Shown here: piece after piece, positions 34,403 through 43,130 of the stretch
Position numbering within the stretch: position 1 is the stretch's first letter
How the letters are laid out: each line of letters starts with the position of its first letter
Source of the DNA: Phycisphaerae bacterium
GTDB taxonomy: Bacteria > Planctomycetota > Phycisphaerae > Phycisphaerales > UBA1924
Assembly (NCBI GenBank): GCA_014192545.1
Contig: BJHL01000007.1
Span: forward strand, 62,001-126,000
Length of the DNA stretch: 64,000 nt
Direction of reading: 5' to 3'
Program-made: the position numbers and the translations under genes
Notes under the pieces: generated by a model
Told to the model about the DNA's origin: nothing
Database searches by the model: none
What the model saw: only the letters and a program-made list of their open reading frames with translations

Positions 34403-37400
34403 ATGCGCCATGTGCTTTTCAGCCTGATGGCAGGCAGTATCATCGCTCTCACTACCCTCACCGCATCGCAAGCCTGCGCGCAGCAATTTGCCGCCCCGCA
34501 GGCGTCTGGGCAAGCGCCTTCGCCCTGGTCCACGCTCGACGATCTCCCCGCAGAAGTCGCCGCAGCCGAACCGTGGATTCGGCCCGCCACGTTCCGCCCC
34601 CTGTCGCTCGACATCGCCGCTCTGCGCACGCTCCTGGCCCAAGCTCCACTCGAAACCGCGCTCAACGCCCGCGGCAATGCCCTGCTGCTTGAGTTGCCCC
34701 GCCCTGACGGCACGCTCGCGTACTTCAAGGTTCTCGAAGCACCCGTGATGGAAGCCGCACTGCAAGCTCGCTTTCCGCAAATCCGCACGTACATCGGCCA
34801 AGGCGTTGACGACCCCACCGAAGTGGTTCGCTTTGACCTGACGCCCGCAGGCTTCCACGCCCAAGCACTCAGCACGCAAGGTTCGTGGTATATCGATCCC
34901 GTTTCTCGCAACGACACCACGCACTACGCAAGCTACTGGAAGCGCGATTACCGCTCTCGCGGCATCTTCGAGTGCCTGACGCCAAACCATGATGGCATTC
35001 CCGATGAAGAAGTCACGCCCGCCGCGTACGGCAACGAAACGCTCACCATTGGCCCCACGCTGCGCACCTATCGCCTCGCGGTTGCATGCACGGGCGAATA
35101 CGCGGGGTTCCACGGCGGCACCGTCGCTGGAGCTCTTGCCGCCATCGTCACCAGCGTCAATCGCGTCACGGGGATTTACGAAACTGAACTAGGCATCCGC
35201 TTGACTCTGGTTGCGCAAAACGACCAGTTCGTGTACACCAACGCTGCCACCGACATTTTCGCGTCGCCCGGCCCCAACGACGCCTCGATGACCGCTGCCC
35301 AAAATCGCTTCAATGCCGTTCTGACCACCGCTGGTTACGACGTAGGACACCTGTATCACCGGGCGAGCAACTCCGGCGTTGCGGGCGGCATCGGTAACGT
35401 TTGCAGTTCAACCAAAGGCCGCGGCGTGAGCCAAACCAATCCACCTGTTGGCGATCCGCATAGCGTCGATTACGTCGCGCACGAATTGGGGCACCAGTTT
35501 GGCGGCCGGCACAGCTTCAACAACTGCTCAGGCGGACCCGGAGACGCAGCCGACATCGCCCACGAGCCTGGCTCGGGCATCACGATCATGGGTTACGCGG
35601 GCATTTGCACCACCAACAACCTCGCCAGCAACAGTGTGCCTTACTTCGCGAGCATCAACTACGACCAGATTCGCGCGTACGTCAGTGGCGCGGGCGCATG
35701 CGGGCCTCAGACGGCCACCGGCAACAACGCCCCCACCATCAACGCTGGCCCTGACTACGTGATTCCCGCCAGCACGCCCTTCGTGCTCACGGCTTCAGGC
35801 TCTGACCCCGACAGCGACGCCATCACCTTCAGTTGGGAACAACGCGACGGCGGCAGCGCGGTTCCCATCACGAGCTTCTTCGATAACGGCGCCAACCCCA
35901 TCATCCGGTTCGAAGCTCCAACCACCAGCCCGCAGCGCACCATCCCGCGCCTGTCTGCGCTCAGTACCAACAGCTTCGTCACGGGCGAAATCATCCCAAC
36001 CACCAACCGCGTCCTCGACTTCCGCGCCGTCGCTCGCGACAACCGCGCAGGCGGCGGCGGCCTCAACTTCGACGACATGACCGTCACCGTCGTCACCAGT
36101 GCCAGCGGCGCGTTCCGCGTGCTTACGCCATCCAGCAATCAAAGCTGGCTCGCTGGCGAACAACGCTCCATCACGTGGGCCGTCAGCAATACCACCGCCG
36201 CGCCCATCAGCACGCCCAACGTCTCGCTCTGGTTCAGTAGCGACAATGGCCTGACCTGGCCCACGCAGCTCATCTCAAGCACCGCCAACGACGGCGAAGC
36301 GACCATCATCGTGCCCGCTATCAACACCACGCAAGGCCGCATCATGGTGCGAGCTGTGAACAACATTTTCTTCAACATCAATCAAGGCGGCACGATCACC
36401 GTGCTCCCGCCCGTCGCAGGCGTTAACCTTCGCGCAAGCGGCCCCGTCACGCTTGTCGACAACACCGGCAACGGCAACAGCAACAACCGCATCGACGTGG
36501 GCGAGAACGCCATCGCTCTCACCGTGCCTATTGCCAATCTCGGACTCACCACAGCGACGGAAGTGACAGGCACGCTCACCAGCCTAACGCCCACCGCGCG
36601 CGTTGTGACCGCGAACGCTGCCTACCCCAACATCGCCGGCCTCATCCAAGGCGTCTCCAACACTTCACTGTTCATCATCGCCGTCGACACCTCACACCCT
36701 TGCGGCTCGCCCATCTCATTCCAACTCATCATCAATAGCACGCAAGGCTCAGGCTCCTTTACCTTCAGCCTGCCCACCGGCACCCCGGGCGGCGTTGGCC
36801 CATCCACGCGTTTCGCATACGCCGGTGCACCAACGCAGCTTCCAATCGGCCAAGCCGGGCCGCTCAACATTCCTCTCACGCTGCCAACCGCAACCGGCAC
36901 CATCGCTGACGTCAACTTCAGCTTCGATGGCACAGCATGCAGCGCCGCCGACGCCGCGACGACCAACGGCGTGACGCAAACTTGGAACGGCGACATGACC
37001 TACACCCTCATCAGCCCCGCTGGCACGCGCGTCACGCTCATGGCTGGCCGAGGCGGCAGCGGTAACCACCTGTGCAACACCGTCTTTGACGACAGCGCAA
37101 CCGTCGCCATCACGAGCGTCACCGCCGCGACCAATCTCTTCACAGGCTCGTGGCGTCCAGAGTCACCGCTCACCGCCTTCAACGGCCAACTCCAAACCGG
37201 CACCTGGAACCTCGAACTGCGCGACGCTCTCGCGAGTGCTGACGCCGCCACCGTGCGCGCCTTCAGCATCTACACCAGCCAACTGCTCGCGCCAACTTGC
37301 CAACCTCCAAATGCGAGCTGCGACCCCATCGACTTCAACAACAACGGCATCTTCCCCGAAGACCAAGACGTGACCGACTTCTTCTCCGTCCTCGCAGGCA

Positions 37401-37510
37401 GCGCGTGCGCGACCTGCAACGACATCGACTTCAACAACAACGGCGTCTTCCCCGAAGACCAAGACGTCGTCGACTTCTTCAACGTCCTCGCAGGCGGCAC
37501 CTGCCCGTAA
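34403..37510 (+). CDS. Exported metzincin (reprolysin-like) metalloprotease with P-domain and double tail repeat
   Basis: 1035 residues from the ATG at 34403, after GGAG; a TTG at 34382 is upstream. Signal peptide ends CAQQ. A propeptide-like N-terminal third precedes the metzincin domain: AHELGHQFGGRHSF with zinc ligands His360, His364 and His370, catalytic Glu361, and the Met-turn IMGYAG. Next are Ig/PKD-like beta domains (about 440-560), a further beta region, and a proprotein-convertase P-domain near 870-1000 (DGTACSAADAA, NGDMTYTLISPAGT). Two tail units close it (bases 37319-37507; VFPEDQD subtype, first unit with DVTDFF). Probably an extracellular protease on protein substrates. Confidence 0.9.
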   Translation: MRHVLFSLMAGSIIALTTLTASQACAQQFAAPQASGQAPSPWSTLDDLPAEVAAAEPWIRPATFRPLSLDIAALRTLLAQAPLETALNARGNALLLELPRPDGTLAYFKVLEAPVMEAALQARFPQIRTYIGQGVDDPTEVVRFDLTPAGFHAQALSTQGSWYIDPVSRNDTTHYASYWKRDYRSRGIFECLTPNHDGIPDEEVTPAAYGNETLTIGPTLRTYRLAVACTGEYAGFHGGTVAGALAAIVTSVNRVTGIYETELGIRLTLVAQNDQFVYTNAATDIFASPGPNDASMTAAQNRFNAVLTTAGYDVGHLYHRASNSGVAGGIGNVCSSTKGRGVSQTNPPVGDPHSVDYVAHELGHQFGGRHSFNNCSGGPGDAADIAHEPGSGITIMGYAGICTTNNLASNSVPYFASINYDQIRAYVSGAGACGPQTATGNNAPTINAGPDYVIPASTPFVLTASGSDPDSDAITFSWEQRDGGSAVPITSFFDNGANPIIRFEAPTTSPQRTIPRLSALSTNSFVTGEIIPTTNRVLDFRAVARDNRAGGGGLNFDDMTVTVVTSASGAFRVLTPSSNQSWLAGEQRSITWAVSNTTAAPISTPNVSLWFSSDNGLTWPTQLISSTANDGEATIIVPAINTTQGRIMVRAVNNIFFNINQGGTITVLPPVAGVNLRASGPVTLVDNTGNGNSNNRIDVGENAIALTVPIANLGLTTATEVTGTLTSLTPTARVVTANAAYPNIAGLIQGVSNTSLFIIAVDTSHPCGSPISFQLIINSTQGSGSFTFSLPTGTPGGVGPSTRFAYAGAPTQLPIGQAGPLNIPLTLPTATGTIADVNFSFDGTACSAADAATTNGVTQTWNGDMTYTLISPAGTRVTLMAGRGGSGNHLCNTVFDDSATVAITSVTAATNLFTGSWRPESPLTAFNGQLQTGTWNLELRDALASADAATVRAFSIYTSQLLAPTCQPPNASCDPIDFNNNGIFPEDQDVTDFFSVLAGSACATCNDIDFNNNGVFPEDQDVVDFFNVLAGGTCP

Positions 37511-37523
37511 TCCACCCTCACCC

Positions 37524-37560
37524 GACGTCGGACCTGAGGCTCCGCGAAGGTCCGGATCGA
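37524..37560 (+). repeat. REP-like palindrome, family A
   Basis: GACGTCGGACCTGAGGCTCC then GCGAAGGTCCGGATCGA. CGGACCT and AGGTCCG form the stem. It lies 14 bases after the protease stop; four more copies at 40760, 43016, 46986 and 55150. Confidence 0.75.
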
Positions 37561-37589
37561 ACAACCACAATCTCAAAGCCCCACCCATA

Positions 37590-37619
37590 CGCCCAGTCCC
37601 CACTGGGCGTTGTTCTTTC
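37590..37619 (+). terminator. Rho-independent terminator between convergent genes
   Basis: CGCCCAGT (37590-37597) pairs with ACTGGGCG (37602-37609) over a CCCC loop, then TTGTTCTTTC. It serves the protease gene; a mirror role for the minus-strand gene ending at 37632 is possible. Confidence 0.65.
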
Positions 37620-37631
37620 ATCACCCACTTC

Positions 37632-38324
37632 TCACGCCGCCACCATCGCCGTCATCGGCGCACTCCAAGGCCCCATCTCCCCCTGCCCCGTAATCCATCG
37701 CGCGCGGTAGTGCGCCTGATGCCCCACCCACCGATGCGACAGCACCACGCGCCGGCTCGTCGTCGCGAACAAGCCCACATGCTGATACACCCGATCATCC
37801 ACCGGAGCCTGCTGCGAGATGGACGTAAACGCCACGCACAGTTCGATGAACCGCACCATCTTGGGCTTGCCACGCCGCTCGGGAGCCTCTGACCGCACGA
37901 TCTTGATCGCATGCGTGACCGACTCTGTCGCCACCAGCACCACCATGGGCGGCGGCAGCGGCGGCGGCACCGGCACCAAAATCAATCCTTGCTCGGCCCG
38001 CGTCGGCTTGGGCTTGGGAATCTTCAGCGTCAACCGATCCGCATCAGTCAGGTTCGCATCGCGCATCGCCGACTGACGCATGAACGTGATCATCTTCGAC
38101 AACTTCTTCTTCGCCGTGCTGTGCACCTGCTTGGAGTGCTCGTACTGCGCCTTGAGCATTGTCATCTCGCGCCGCGACTTGTTGAAGGCTTCCAGCGCTG
38201 ACTCAATTACGTTCGCATGCGCCTCATGCCCACCGCGCGCCCGCCACCACGCTGCGAACTTGGGCGACATCTCGCTCGCCATCCGCGCGAATTCCTCTTC
38301 AGGCTTGGGAATGAACTTGCCCAT
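37632..38324 (-). CDS. Hypothetical protein, C-terminal fibronectin-III-like segment
   Basis: 230 residues, no signal peptide. A helical N-terminal half (MGKFIPKPEEEF, then ANVIESALEAFNKSRREMTM) is followed by a proline-rich stretch (VPVPPPLPPPM) and a beta-rich end including RARWITGQGEMGPWSAPMTA, which resembles the last strands of fibronectin type III or similar beta-sandwiches. Proteins of this layout occur in other bacteria as hypothetical proteins. Function unknown. It is convergent with the metalloprotease and divergent from the next gene. Confidence 0.65.
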   Translation of the reverse strand: MGKFIPKPEEEFARMASEMSPKFAAWWRARGGHEAHANVIESALEAFNKSRREMTMLKAQYEHSKQVHSTAKKKLSKMITFMRQSAMRDANLTDADRLTLKIPKPKPTRAEQGLILVPVPPPLPPPMVVLVATESVTHAIKIVRSEAPERRGKPKMVRFIELCVAFTSISQQAPVDDRVYQHVGLFATTSRRVVLSHRWVGHQAHYRARWITGQGEMGPWSAPMTAMVAA

Positions 38325-38398
38325 CTTGAGTTATCGACCAAATCCACCCCACGCTTTACGCCGTATCCCACCCGACCCCAACCTATTACTACCACAAA

Positions 38399-39541
38399 GT
38401 GCTCGACTCCACCTTCTCCATTCTCCACCTGCCCGCCCCGCTCGAAGAAGCCGGCTTCACCTACGGCCGCGCCTGCGCACACCTGCTCGAACCGCCGCGC
38501 CTCGCCGCGTACTTGCAAGCCTTGTCCGCCATCACCGGCACACACGCAACTGACCTCCCCCACTTCGCCACGCGCTGGGCCGCCACGCTTCCCGCGCATT
38601 ACCAACTCCAAATGGCCGCCTTCGCCGCCGGTGCAAATGCCTCACTCACCGACGTGCAGCAATGGCTCTACGCCGACATCGCCGCCCCTTCGCGCCGCGA
38701 CGTAAATGCGCTCACGCACGCGCCCGCGCTCATCAACCAATCCGGCCCCATGTGTTCCGGCGTCGTCACCTTCGACGAGTCGTTCAACCCCTGGACCGCG
38801 CGCAACTGCGATTGGCACGAGCCCACGCTCTCTCGCGGCACCTGCACCGTCTTCCACCGCGCGCCCCACCGCATTCCGTGCGTTGCCATGGGCCTCATGG
38901 GAGACATCGACGCCGACACCGGCATGAACGCCGAACGCCTCTGGCTTCACATGCACACCTTGCTCGCTCACGACGAGCCGCGCGCAGGCGTCAGTTGCAT
39001 CAGTTGGCTCTTCTGGATGCGCGAAGCACTCGAAACCTGCTCGTCACTCGCTGAGCTCGAACGCTTCATCACCACCACCGACCGCGACCGCGGCGTCATG
39101 CTCTTCGCCAGCGACGGCAAAACCGGCGACGCTGCGATTTACGAGTGCACACGCTCTACTTTCCGCCGCATCGACCCGTGGACACTCGCAAGCAACCGCG
39201 TGCTCATCGCCACCAACCACTGTCAACACAAACATCCGCGCGATACTGACGAAACCGGCGCGCCGCTCCCGCCGCGCGTTAGCACCAGTAACGGCACCGT
39301 CAGTCGCTACAACCGCCTGACGCAGATTCTCTCACACGCCCATCCCGACCACTTACCCGACGACCTCTGCGAAGTCCTCGCCGACGCACGCGTCGAAATG
39401 CGCACTGCCACGCCCGGCAGCACCCTGCGAACAATTTACAGCGCCGTCGCCGACCCCGCACGCAGCCAAGCGTGGTTCGCCAGCGGTGCCTGCCCTGCCG
39501 CGAGCACCGGCACATGGCGCCACCTCCGCCTTGCGTGGTAA
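38399..39541 (+). CDS. C45/acyl-CoA:6-APA acyltransferase-like N-terminal nucleophile hydrolase
   Basis: 380 residues from a GTG start at 38399; start uncertain. The family hallmark is MCSGVVTFDESFNPWTARN at 118-136: Cys119 would become the N-terminal nucleophile after self-cleavage, and the ARNCDW motif follows as in linear amide hydrolases. This suggests cleavage or transfer of acyl groups on amides, for example N-acyl amino acids or peptides. The first 118 residues would be the cleaved propeptide, a usual length. No signal peptide seen. It stands alone between two unrelated genes. Confidence 0.8.
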   Translation: MLDSTFSILHLPAPLEEAGFTYGRACAHLLEPPRLAAYLQALSAITGTHATDLPHFATRWAATLPAHYQLQMAAFAAGANASLTDVQQWLYADIAAPSRRDVNALTHAPALINQSGPMCSGVVTFDESFNPWTARNCDWHEPTLSRGTCTVFHRAPHRIPCVAMGLMGDIDADTGMNAERLWLHMHTLLAHDEPRAGVSCISWLFWMREALETCSSLAELERFITTTDRDRGVMLFASDGKTGDAAIYECTRSTFRRIDPWTLASNRVLIATNHCQHKHPRDTDETGAPLPPRVSTSNGTVSRYNRLTQILSHAHPDHLPDDLCEVLADARVEMRTATPGSTLRTIYSAVADPARSQAWFASGACPAASTGTWRHLRLAW

Positions 39542-39685
39542 CGCATCCCGCAAACTTCGCTTAATCTGCGATAAAGCCCACTTAACACACGTCGCGACGC
39601 AATCCTGTCGCCTTCGCGCACCAACAATCGCTTACCGATTGACACGCACGGGACCGTCAACACGTTCATCTCAAGGGAGTCTCAC

Positions 39686-40753
39686 ATGTTCGCTCGCACC
39701 ACCACCGTCACACTCGCGGCCTTGGCCATGTCGACTACCGCCGGCCTCGCCCAAGTCGTCGCACCCCAATACGTCAACAACTACGCCATCTTCAACCTCG
39801 GCCCCGTCCCCGGCGTCCCCGGTTCCTACGGCGGCGTGGCTATGTCCAACACCGACCCCGATCTCATGCTCATCGGCGGCAATGCCAATGCCTCTACAGG
39901 CGGTGTCTACTCCATCCGCGTCCGACGCAACCAATGTGGCAACATCACCGGCTTCATCGGCACCGCGCAGCTTGTCAGCACGGCCCCGCAAATCGACGGC
40001 GGTCTTTTCGTTACCACTGACAATGTCATTCTCACCACGCGTTATAACGACAACGGCATCAACATGATCAAACCGGGCAGCACCGCGCCCGACAAAGTTG
40101 TCAGCCTCACGCCGCTGGGCGTTGCTAGTTCCACCGGCTCGCTCACCATCGTGCCGCAAGGCTTGCCGGGCGCAGGTCGCCTCAAAATCGCTTCGTACAA
40201 CGCCAGTACCTTCTACGACGCCACGATCTCGCCTGATGGCCTTGGCACCTACAACGTCAGCAACGTCACTCTCACCGCCAATATCCAAGGCGGCCCCGAA
40301 GGCATCGCGTACGTCCCCAGCGGCTCGCCTCTTTTCCCCAACCCCGCGCTCCTCATTGCTGAATACGGCGGAGGCCTCATCAGCGCGTGGGACATCAACG
40401 CCAATGGCGACCCCGTCCCCGGCACGCGCCGCTCGTTCATCACAGGCCTGAGCGGAGCCGAAGGCGCGTTCCTCGACATCACCTCCGGTGACTTCCTCTT
40501 CTCCACCTTCGGCGGCGGCGGCCGCGTCATCGTCGTCCAAGGCTTCGCCGAACGCGTCACCTGCGACTCCATTGACTTCAACCAAAATACCGTCTTCCCC
40601 GAAGACCAAGACGTCATCGACTTCTTCCGCGTCCTTGCAGGCGACGAATGCCCCACCTGCGCCGATATCGACTTCAACAACAACTGCGTCTTCCCAGAAG
40701 ACCAAGACGTCATCGACTTCTTCAACGTCCTTGCAGGCGGTACCTGCCCATAA
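39686..40753 (+). CDS. Exported propeller-like protein with double tail repeat
   Basis: 355 residues, start after AAGGGAG. Signal peptide ends GLAQ. The middle (about 30-280) has blades such as GGVYSIRVRR, DGGLFVTTDNVILTTRY, GRLKIASYNAS, GGPEGIAYVPSGS and LIAEYGGGLISAWDINANG, which look like a beta-propeller of the NHL or SMP-30 kind; no catalytic residues are evident. Two tail units follow (bases 40562-40750): one VFPEDQDVIDFFRVLAG, one with the variant NNCVFPEDQD. Its repeat-bearing 3' region ends in a strong terminator. Role: perhaps ligand binding or scaffold at the surface. Confidence 0.7.
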   Translation: MFARTTTVTLAALAMSTTAGLAQVVAPQYVNNYAIFNLGPVPGVPGSYGGVAMSNTDPDLMLIGGNANASTGGVYSIRVRRNQCGNITGFIGTAQLVSTAPQIDGGLFVTTDNVILTTRYNDNGINMIKPGSTAPDKVVSLTPLGVASSTGSLTIVPQGLPGAGRLKIASYNASTFYDATISPDGLGTYNVSNVTLTANIQGGPEGIAYVPSGSPLFPNPALLIAEYGGGLISAWDINANGDPVPGTRRSFITGLSGAEGAFLDITSGDFLFSTFGGGGRVIVVQGFAERVTCDSIDFNQNTVFPEDQDVIDFFRVLAGDECPTCADIDFNNNCVFPEDQDVIDFFNVLAGGTCP

Positions 40754-40759
40754 CCCCCA

Positions 40760-40795
40760 ACGCCGGACCTGAGGCCCTGCGAAGGTCGGGATCGC
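40760..40795 (+). repeat. REP-like palindrome, family A
   Basis: ACGCCGGACCTGAGGCCCTG then CGAAGGTCGGGATCG, 7 bases after the stop of the propeller-like gene and just before its terminator. Confidence 0.75.
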
Positions 40796-40810
40796 CCACC
40801 AGCCCACATA

Positions 40811-40843
40811 AAAAACCGCTGCAACCCGCAGCGGTTTTTCTTT
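40811..40843 (+). terminator. Strong rho-independent terminator
   Basis: AAAAACCGCTGC (40811-40822) pairs perfectly with GCAGCGGTTTTT (40828-40839) over a five-base loop, then a T-rich run. It ends the propeller-like gene transcript. Confidence 0.92.
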
Positions 40844-40898
40844 GCTTTCTATCTCTGTGCTCTCCGCGTCTCCGTGGCGAAATGTCTCTCGGTCTTTC

Positions 40899-41315
40899 TC
40901 ACCGAAGCTTCAAAGCGTTCCCCGACCACTGCGTCGGAAACGCCCGCTTTGGATCACTCGGCCCCAGCGGAATATTCCAATCAATCGTGTCGTACACCTC
41001 ATCCATCACATCCAGCGCAAGCTCACGATCCTTCTCCGCATCAAACGGCAACCACGGAATCGTCGCCAGCCCCACATTCGCCGCTCGCAGCGAGTACTGC
41101 ATCTCGTTCAAATGATCCAGCCGCGCCCGCCGATCCGTCTGCTCAGGCCCCATCGCCAGCACGCGTTTGTGTTCTTTCTTCAGCGTGCTTTCCACGCTGT
41201 CGGCCTTGTCGCGCACCATCTCTAGCTTCGACTTCGCGCACCCGCTCAGCCCGCCGCTCACTCCGCCAAGCATCAAAACCGCAGCCGCCGCGACGATGAT
41301 CGATTTCCATTGCAT
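40899..41315 (-). CDS. Helical lipoprotein of unknown function
   Basis: 138 residues from the ATG at 41315. Lipobox GLSGC after a hydrophobic helix (IIVAAAAVLMLGGVSGGL). The mature part is helical and charged (KLEMVRDKADSVESTLKKEH and following), likely a coiled coil, ending in a compact segment FPTQWSGNALKLR. It is divergent from the ExbB-like gene (71 bases between starts) and may work with that motor, though no known TolA- or Pal-like motif is visible. An inserted TTTGCG-like sequence lies downstream near 40855. Confidence 0.65.
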   Translation of the reverse strand: MQWKSIIVAAAAVLMLGGVSGGLSGCAKSKLEMVRDKADSVESTLKKEHKRVLAMGPEQTDRRARLDHLNEMQYSLRAANVGLATIPWLPFDAEKDRELALDVMDEVYDTIDWNIPLGPSDPKRAFPTQWSGNALKLR

Positions 41316-41386
41316 GCCTGATGGTACCCGCCCTCTTCCTTCGCGCAACCCGCTCCTCACCACGCCAACCCCCCAATACTTGCTGC

Positions 41387-42031
41387 ATGTTCATCCTCGC
41401 CCAAACTTCGCGCACCAGCCTCTGGTCGCTCTTCATGCAGTCCTTCGACGTCTTCACCGTCCTGCTCATCGCCGGCTCCATCTTCGGCGTCGCCCTCATC
41501 TTCCTCTGTTGCGTCGAAATCAAACGTAAAAACATCGCCCCCGAGCAGCACGCCAGCAAAATGCTCGACCTCGCCCGCCAAGGCCGGCTCGAAGAAGTTC
41601 GCGATTCCTGCGTGCGCGACGATTCACTCCTTTCGCGCGTCGTCCGCGCGGCAATCGCCGCACCGCGAAACCCGCTCGCCATGCGCGAAGCCGCCGAACT
41701 CGCCGCCAGCGAAGAATCCGCAAGCTGGTTCCGCAAAATTGACCTGCTCAACGTTATCGGCAACCTCGGCCCACTCGTGGGCCTCGCAGGCACCGTCTGG
41801 GGCATGATTCTCGCTTTCACCAGCTTGGGAGAAACGGGCGGCCAAGCCGGCCCCGCCCAGCTCAGCCTGGGCATCAGCAAAGCCCTCTTCCACACCTTGC
41901 TGGGCCTGTGCCTCGCCATCCCCTGCCTCTTCGCTTACGGCATGCTCCGCAACAAACTCGACAAACTCTGCACGAGAGCCATCGTCGTCGCCAGCGAAAT
42001 CGTCGAGTATCTCAGCAGCAAAACCAACTAA
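41387..42031 (+). CDS. ExbB/TolQ/MotA-type proton channel subunit
   Basis: 214 residues from the ATG at 41387 (ATG 41432 is an alternative). Three membrane segments: VFTVLLIAGSIFGVALIFL, then GNLGPLVGLAGTVWGMILAF (the family-conserved G-x-LGPLVGLAGTVWGM helix), then LFHTLLGLCLAIPCLFAYGM. The motor subunit forms the stator of ExbB-ExbD or TolQ-TolR systems, using the proton gradient to drive a periplasmic partner. It is the first gene of a set with two ExbD-type genes; no TonB, TolA or Pal gene is seen. Confidence 0.88.
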   Translation: MFILAQTSRTSLWSLFMQSFDVFTVLLIAGSIFGVALIFLCCVEIKRKNIAPEQHASKMLDLARQGRLEEVRDSCVRDDSLLSRVVRAAIAAPRNPLAMREAAELAASEESASWFRKIDLLNVIGNLGPLVGLAGTVWGMILAFTSLGETGGQAGPAQLSLGISKALFHTLLGLCLAIPCLFAYGMLRNKLDKLCTRAIVVASEIVEYLSSKTN

Positions 42032-42079
42032 TTCTCTGCTTGACCCTAATGCCCAATCCCTAGTCCCCAGTGCCTCCCC

Positions 42080-42529
42080 ATGTCTTTCCGCCACTTCCAT
42101 CACCACTCCTCCGCCGACAAAATCAACGTCACACCACTCATCGACGTGGTCATGGTGCTCATCGTCTTCTATCTCATCGTCGGCAAGCTCGCCACCGACA
42201 GCTCCGCCCGCGTCGAACTCCCGCGCACGCCGCTTGGCGCACAACAACAAGACCGGGGCTTGGTCATCAGCCTCGCCATCGATGACCAAGGCCAGCAAGC
42301 CCTCACTCTCGACGGCAACGACATCACCCTCGACCAACTCACCAGCGAACTCACCCTGCGCATGCCCGAACTGGCAACTGGCACGCAATCCCAGCCCGTC
42401 AGCCTGCGCGCCGACCGTCGATTCAGCTTCGGCGAAGTCCAGCCCATCGTCGCCGCGTGCAAAGCCGCAGGCGTCACCAGCCTCAAACTCATCACCACGC
42501 GCAGCGCAACGCAAAGAGGCACACCATGA
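42080..42529 (+). CDS. ExbD/TolR-type biopolymer transport protein 1
   Basis: 149 residues. A single N-terminal membrane helix in INVTPLIDVVMVLIVFYLIV carries the conserved Asp22 used for proton translocation, followed by a periplasmic domain (about 45-149) including SLRADRRFSFGEVQPIVAACKAAG. This is the ExbD/TolR pattern. It lies 48 bases after the ExbB-like stop; its stop overlaps the next start (ATGA). Confidence 0.85.
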   Translation: MSFRHFHHHSSADKINVTPLIDVVMVLIVFYLIVGKLATDSSARVELPRTPLGAQQQDRGLVISLAIDDQGQQALTLDGNDITLDQLTSELTLRMPELATGTQSQPVSLRADRRFSFGEVQPIVAACKAAGVTSLKLITTRSATQRGTP

Positions 42530-42996
42530 CGACCTACGGCCCGCGCTCGGGTCCTCATATTGGTACCTACCGCAACCGCTCCGCCCGCGCCACCTACGAA
42601 TCCCACATCGGCCCCAACATGACGCCCATGGTCGATGTGGTCATGGTCATCCTCATCTTTTTCATGGCCAGCACAGTGGTCTTAGGCCCCGAGTGGTTCA
42701 TCCCCGCGCGCGTGCCCAAGCAAGATGCACTCGCTCCGCAAACCCAAAACACGCCGCCGCCGCGCGCCATCATCAAACTCACGCGCAGCAACGACGTCAC
42801 GATCATTACCATCAACGACCAACCAACAACGCTCGAGTCGCTCGTCCAAACCCTCGCGAGCATTATTCCATCCGACCGCCAAGCCGACGCGATTATCCTC
42901 GTGCAGCCTGAGTCAAACGTCCCCTACGAAGACGTCGTCCAAACCCACGCCACCTGCACACAAGCTGGCTACCGCAAAGTCGGCCTAGGCAGCTAA
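42526..42996 (+). CDS. ExbD/TolR-type biopolymer transport protein 2
   Basis: 156 residues from the ATG at 42526, overlapping the previous stop by ATGA, with AGAGGCAC before it. A helix NMTPMVDVVMVILIFFMAST carries the conserved Asp; the periplasmic part ends in AIILVQPESNVPYEDVVQTH, matching the TolR C-terminal fold. Two different ExbD proteins with one ExbB occur in many planctomycete, proteobacterial and Bacteroidetes clusters. The frame that starts at 42457 is an extension without a ribosome site. Confidence 0.82.
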   Translation: MTTYGPRSGPHIGTYRNRSARATYESHIGPNMTPMVDVVMVILIFFMASTVVLGPEWFIPARVPKQDALAPQTQNTPPPRAIIKLTRSNDVTIITINDQPTTLESLVQTLASIIPSDRQADAIILVQPESNVPYEDVVQTHATCTQAGYRKVGLGS

Positions 42997-43015
42997 AGCC
43001 CCCACACCCTAACCC

Positions 43016-43052
43016 GACGCCGGACCTGAGGCTTTGCGAAGGTCCGGATCGA
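43016..43052 (+). repeat. REP-like palindrome, family A
   Basis: GACGCCGGACCTGAGGCTTT then GCGAAGGTCCGGATCGA, 20 bases after the ExbD gene. Confidence 0.75.
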
Positions 43053-43077
43053 ACACCCAATCCACACCCAAAAACAG

Positions 43078-43107
43078 AAAAGGCCCGCACTCACGCGCAG
43101 GCCTTTC
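43078..43107. terminator. Bidirectional terminator hairpin
   Basis: AAAAGGCC (43078-43085) pairs with GGCCTTT (43100-43106) with a CGC/GCG inner pair; T-rich on both flanks. It serves the ExbD operon and the esterase gene ending at 43131. Confidence 0.55.
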
Positions 43108-43130
43108 CTCCGTCACTTCGTCACTTCTCC

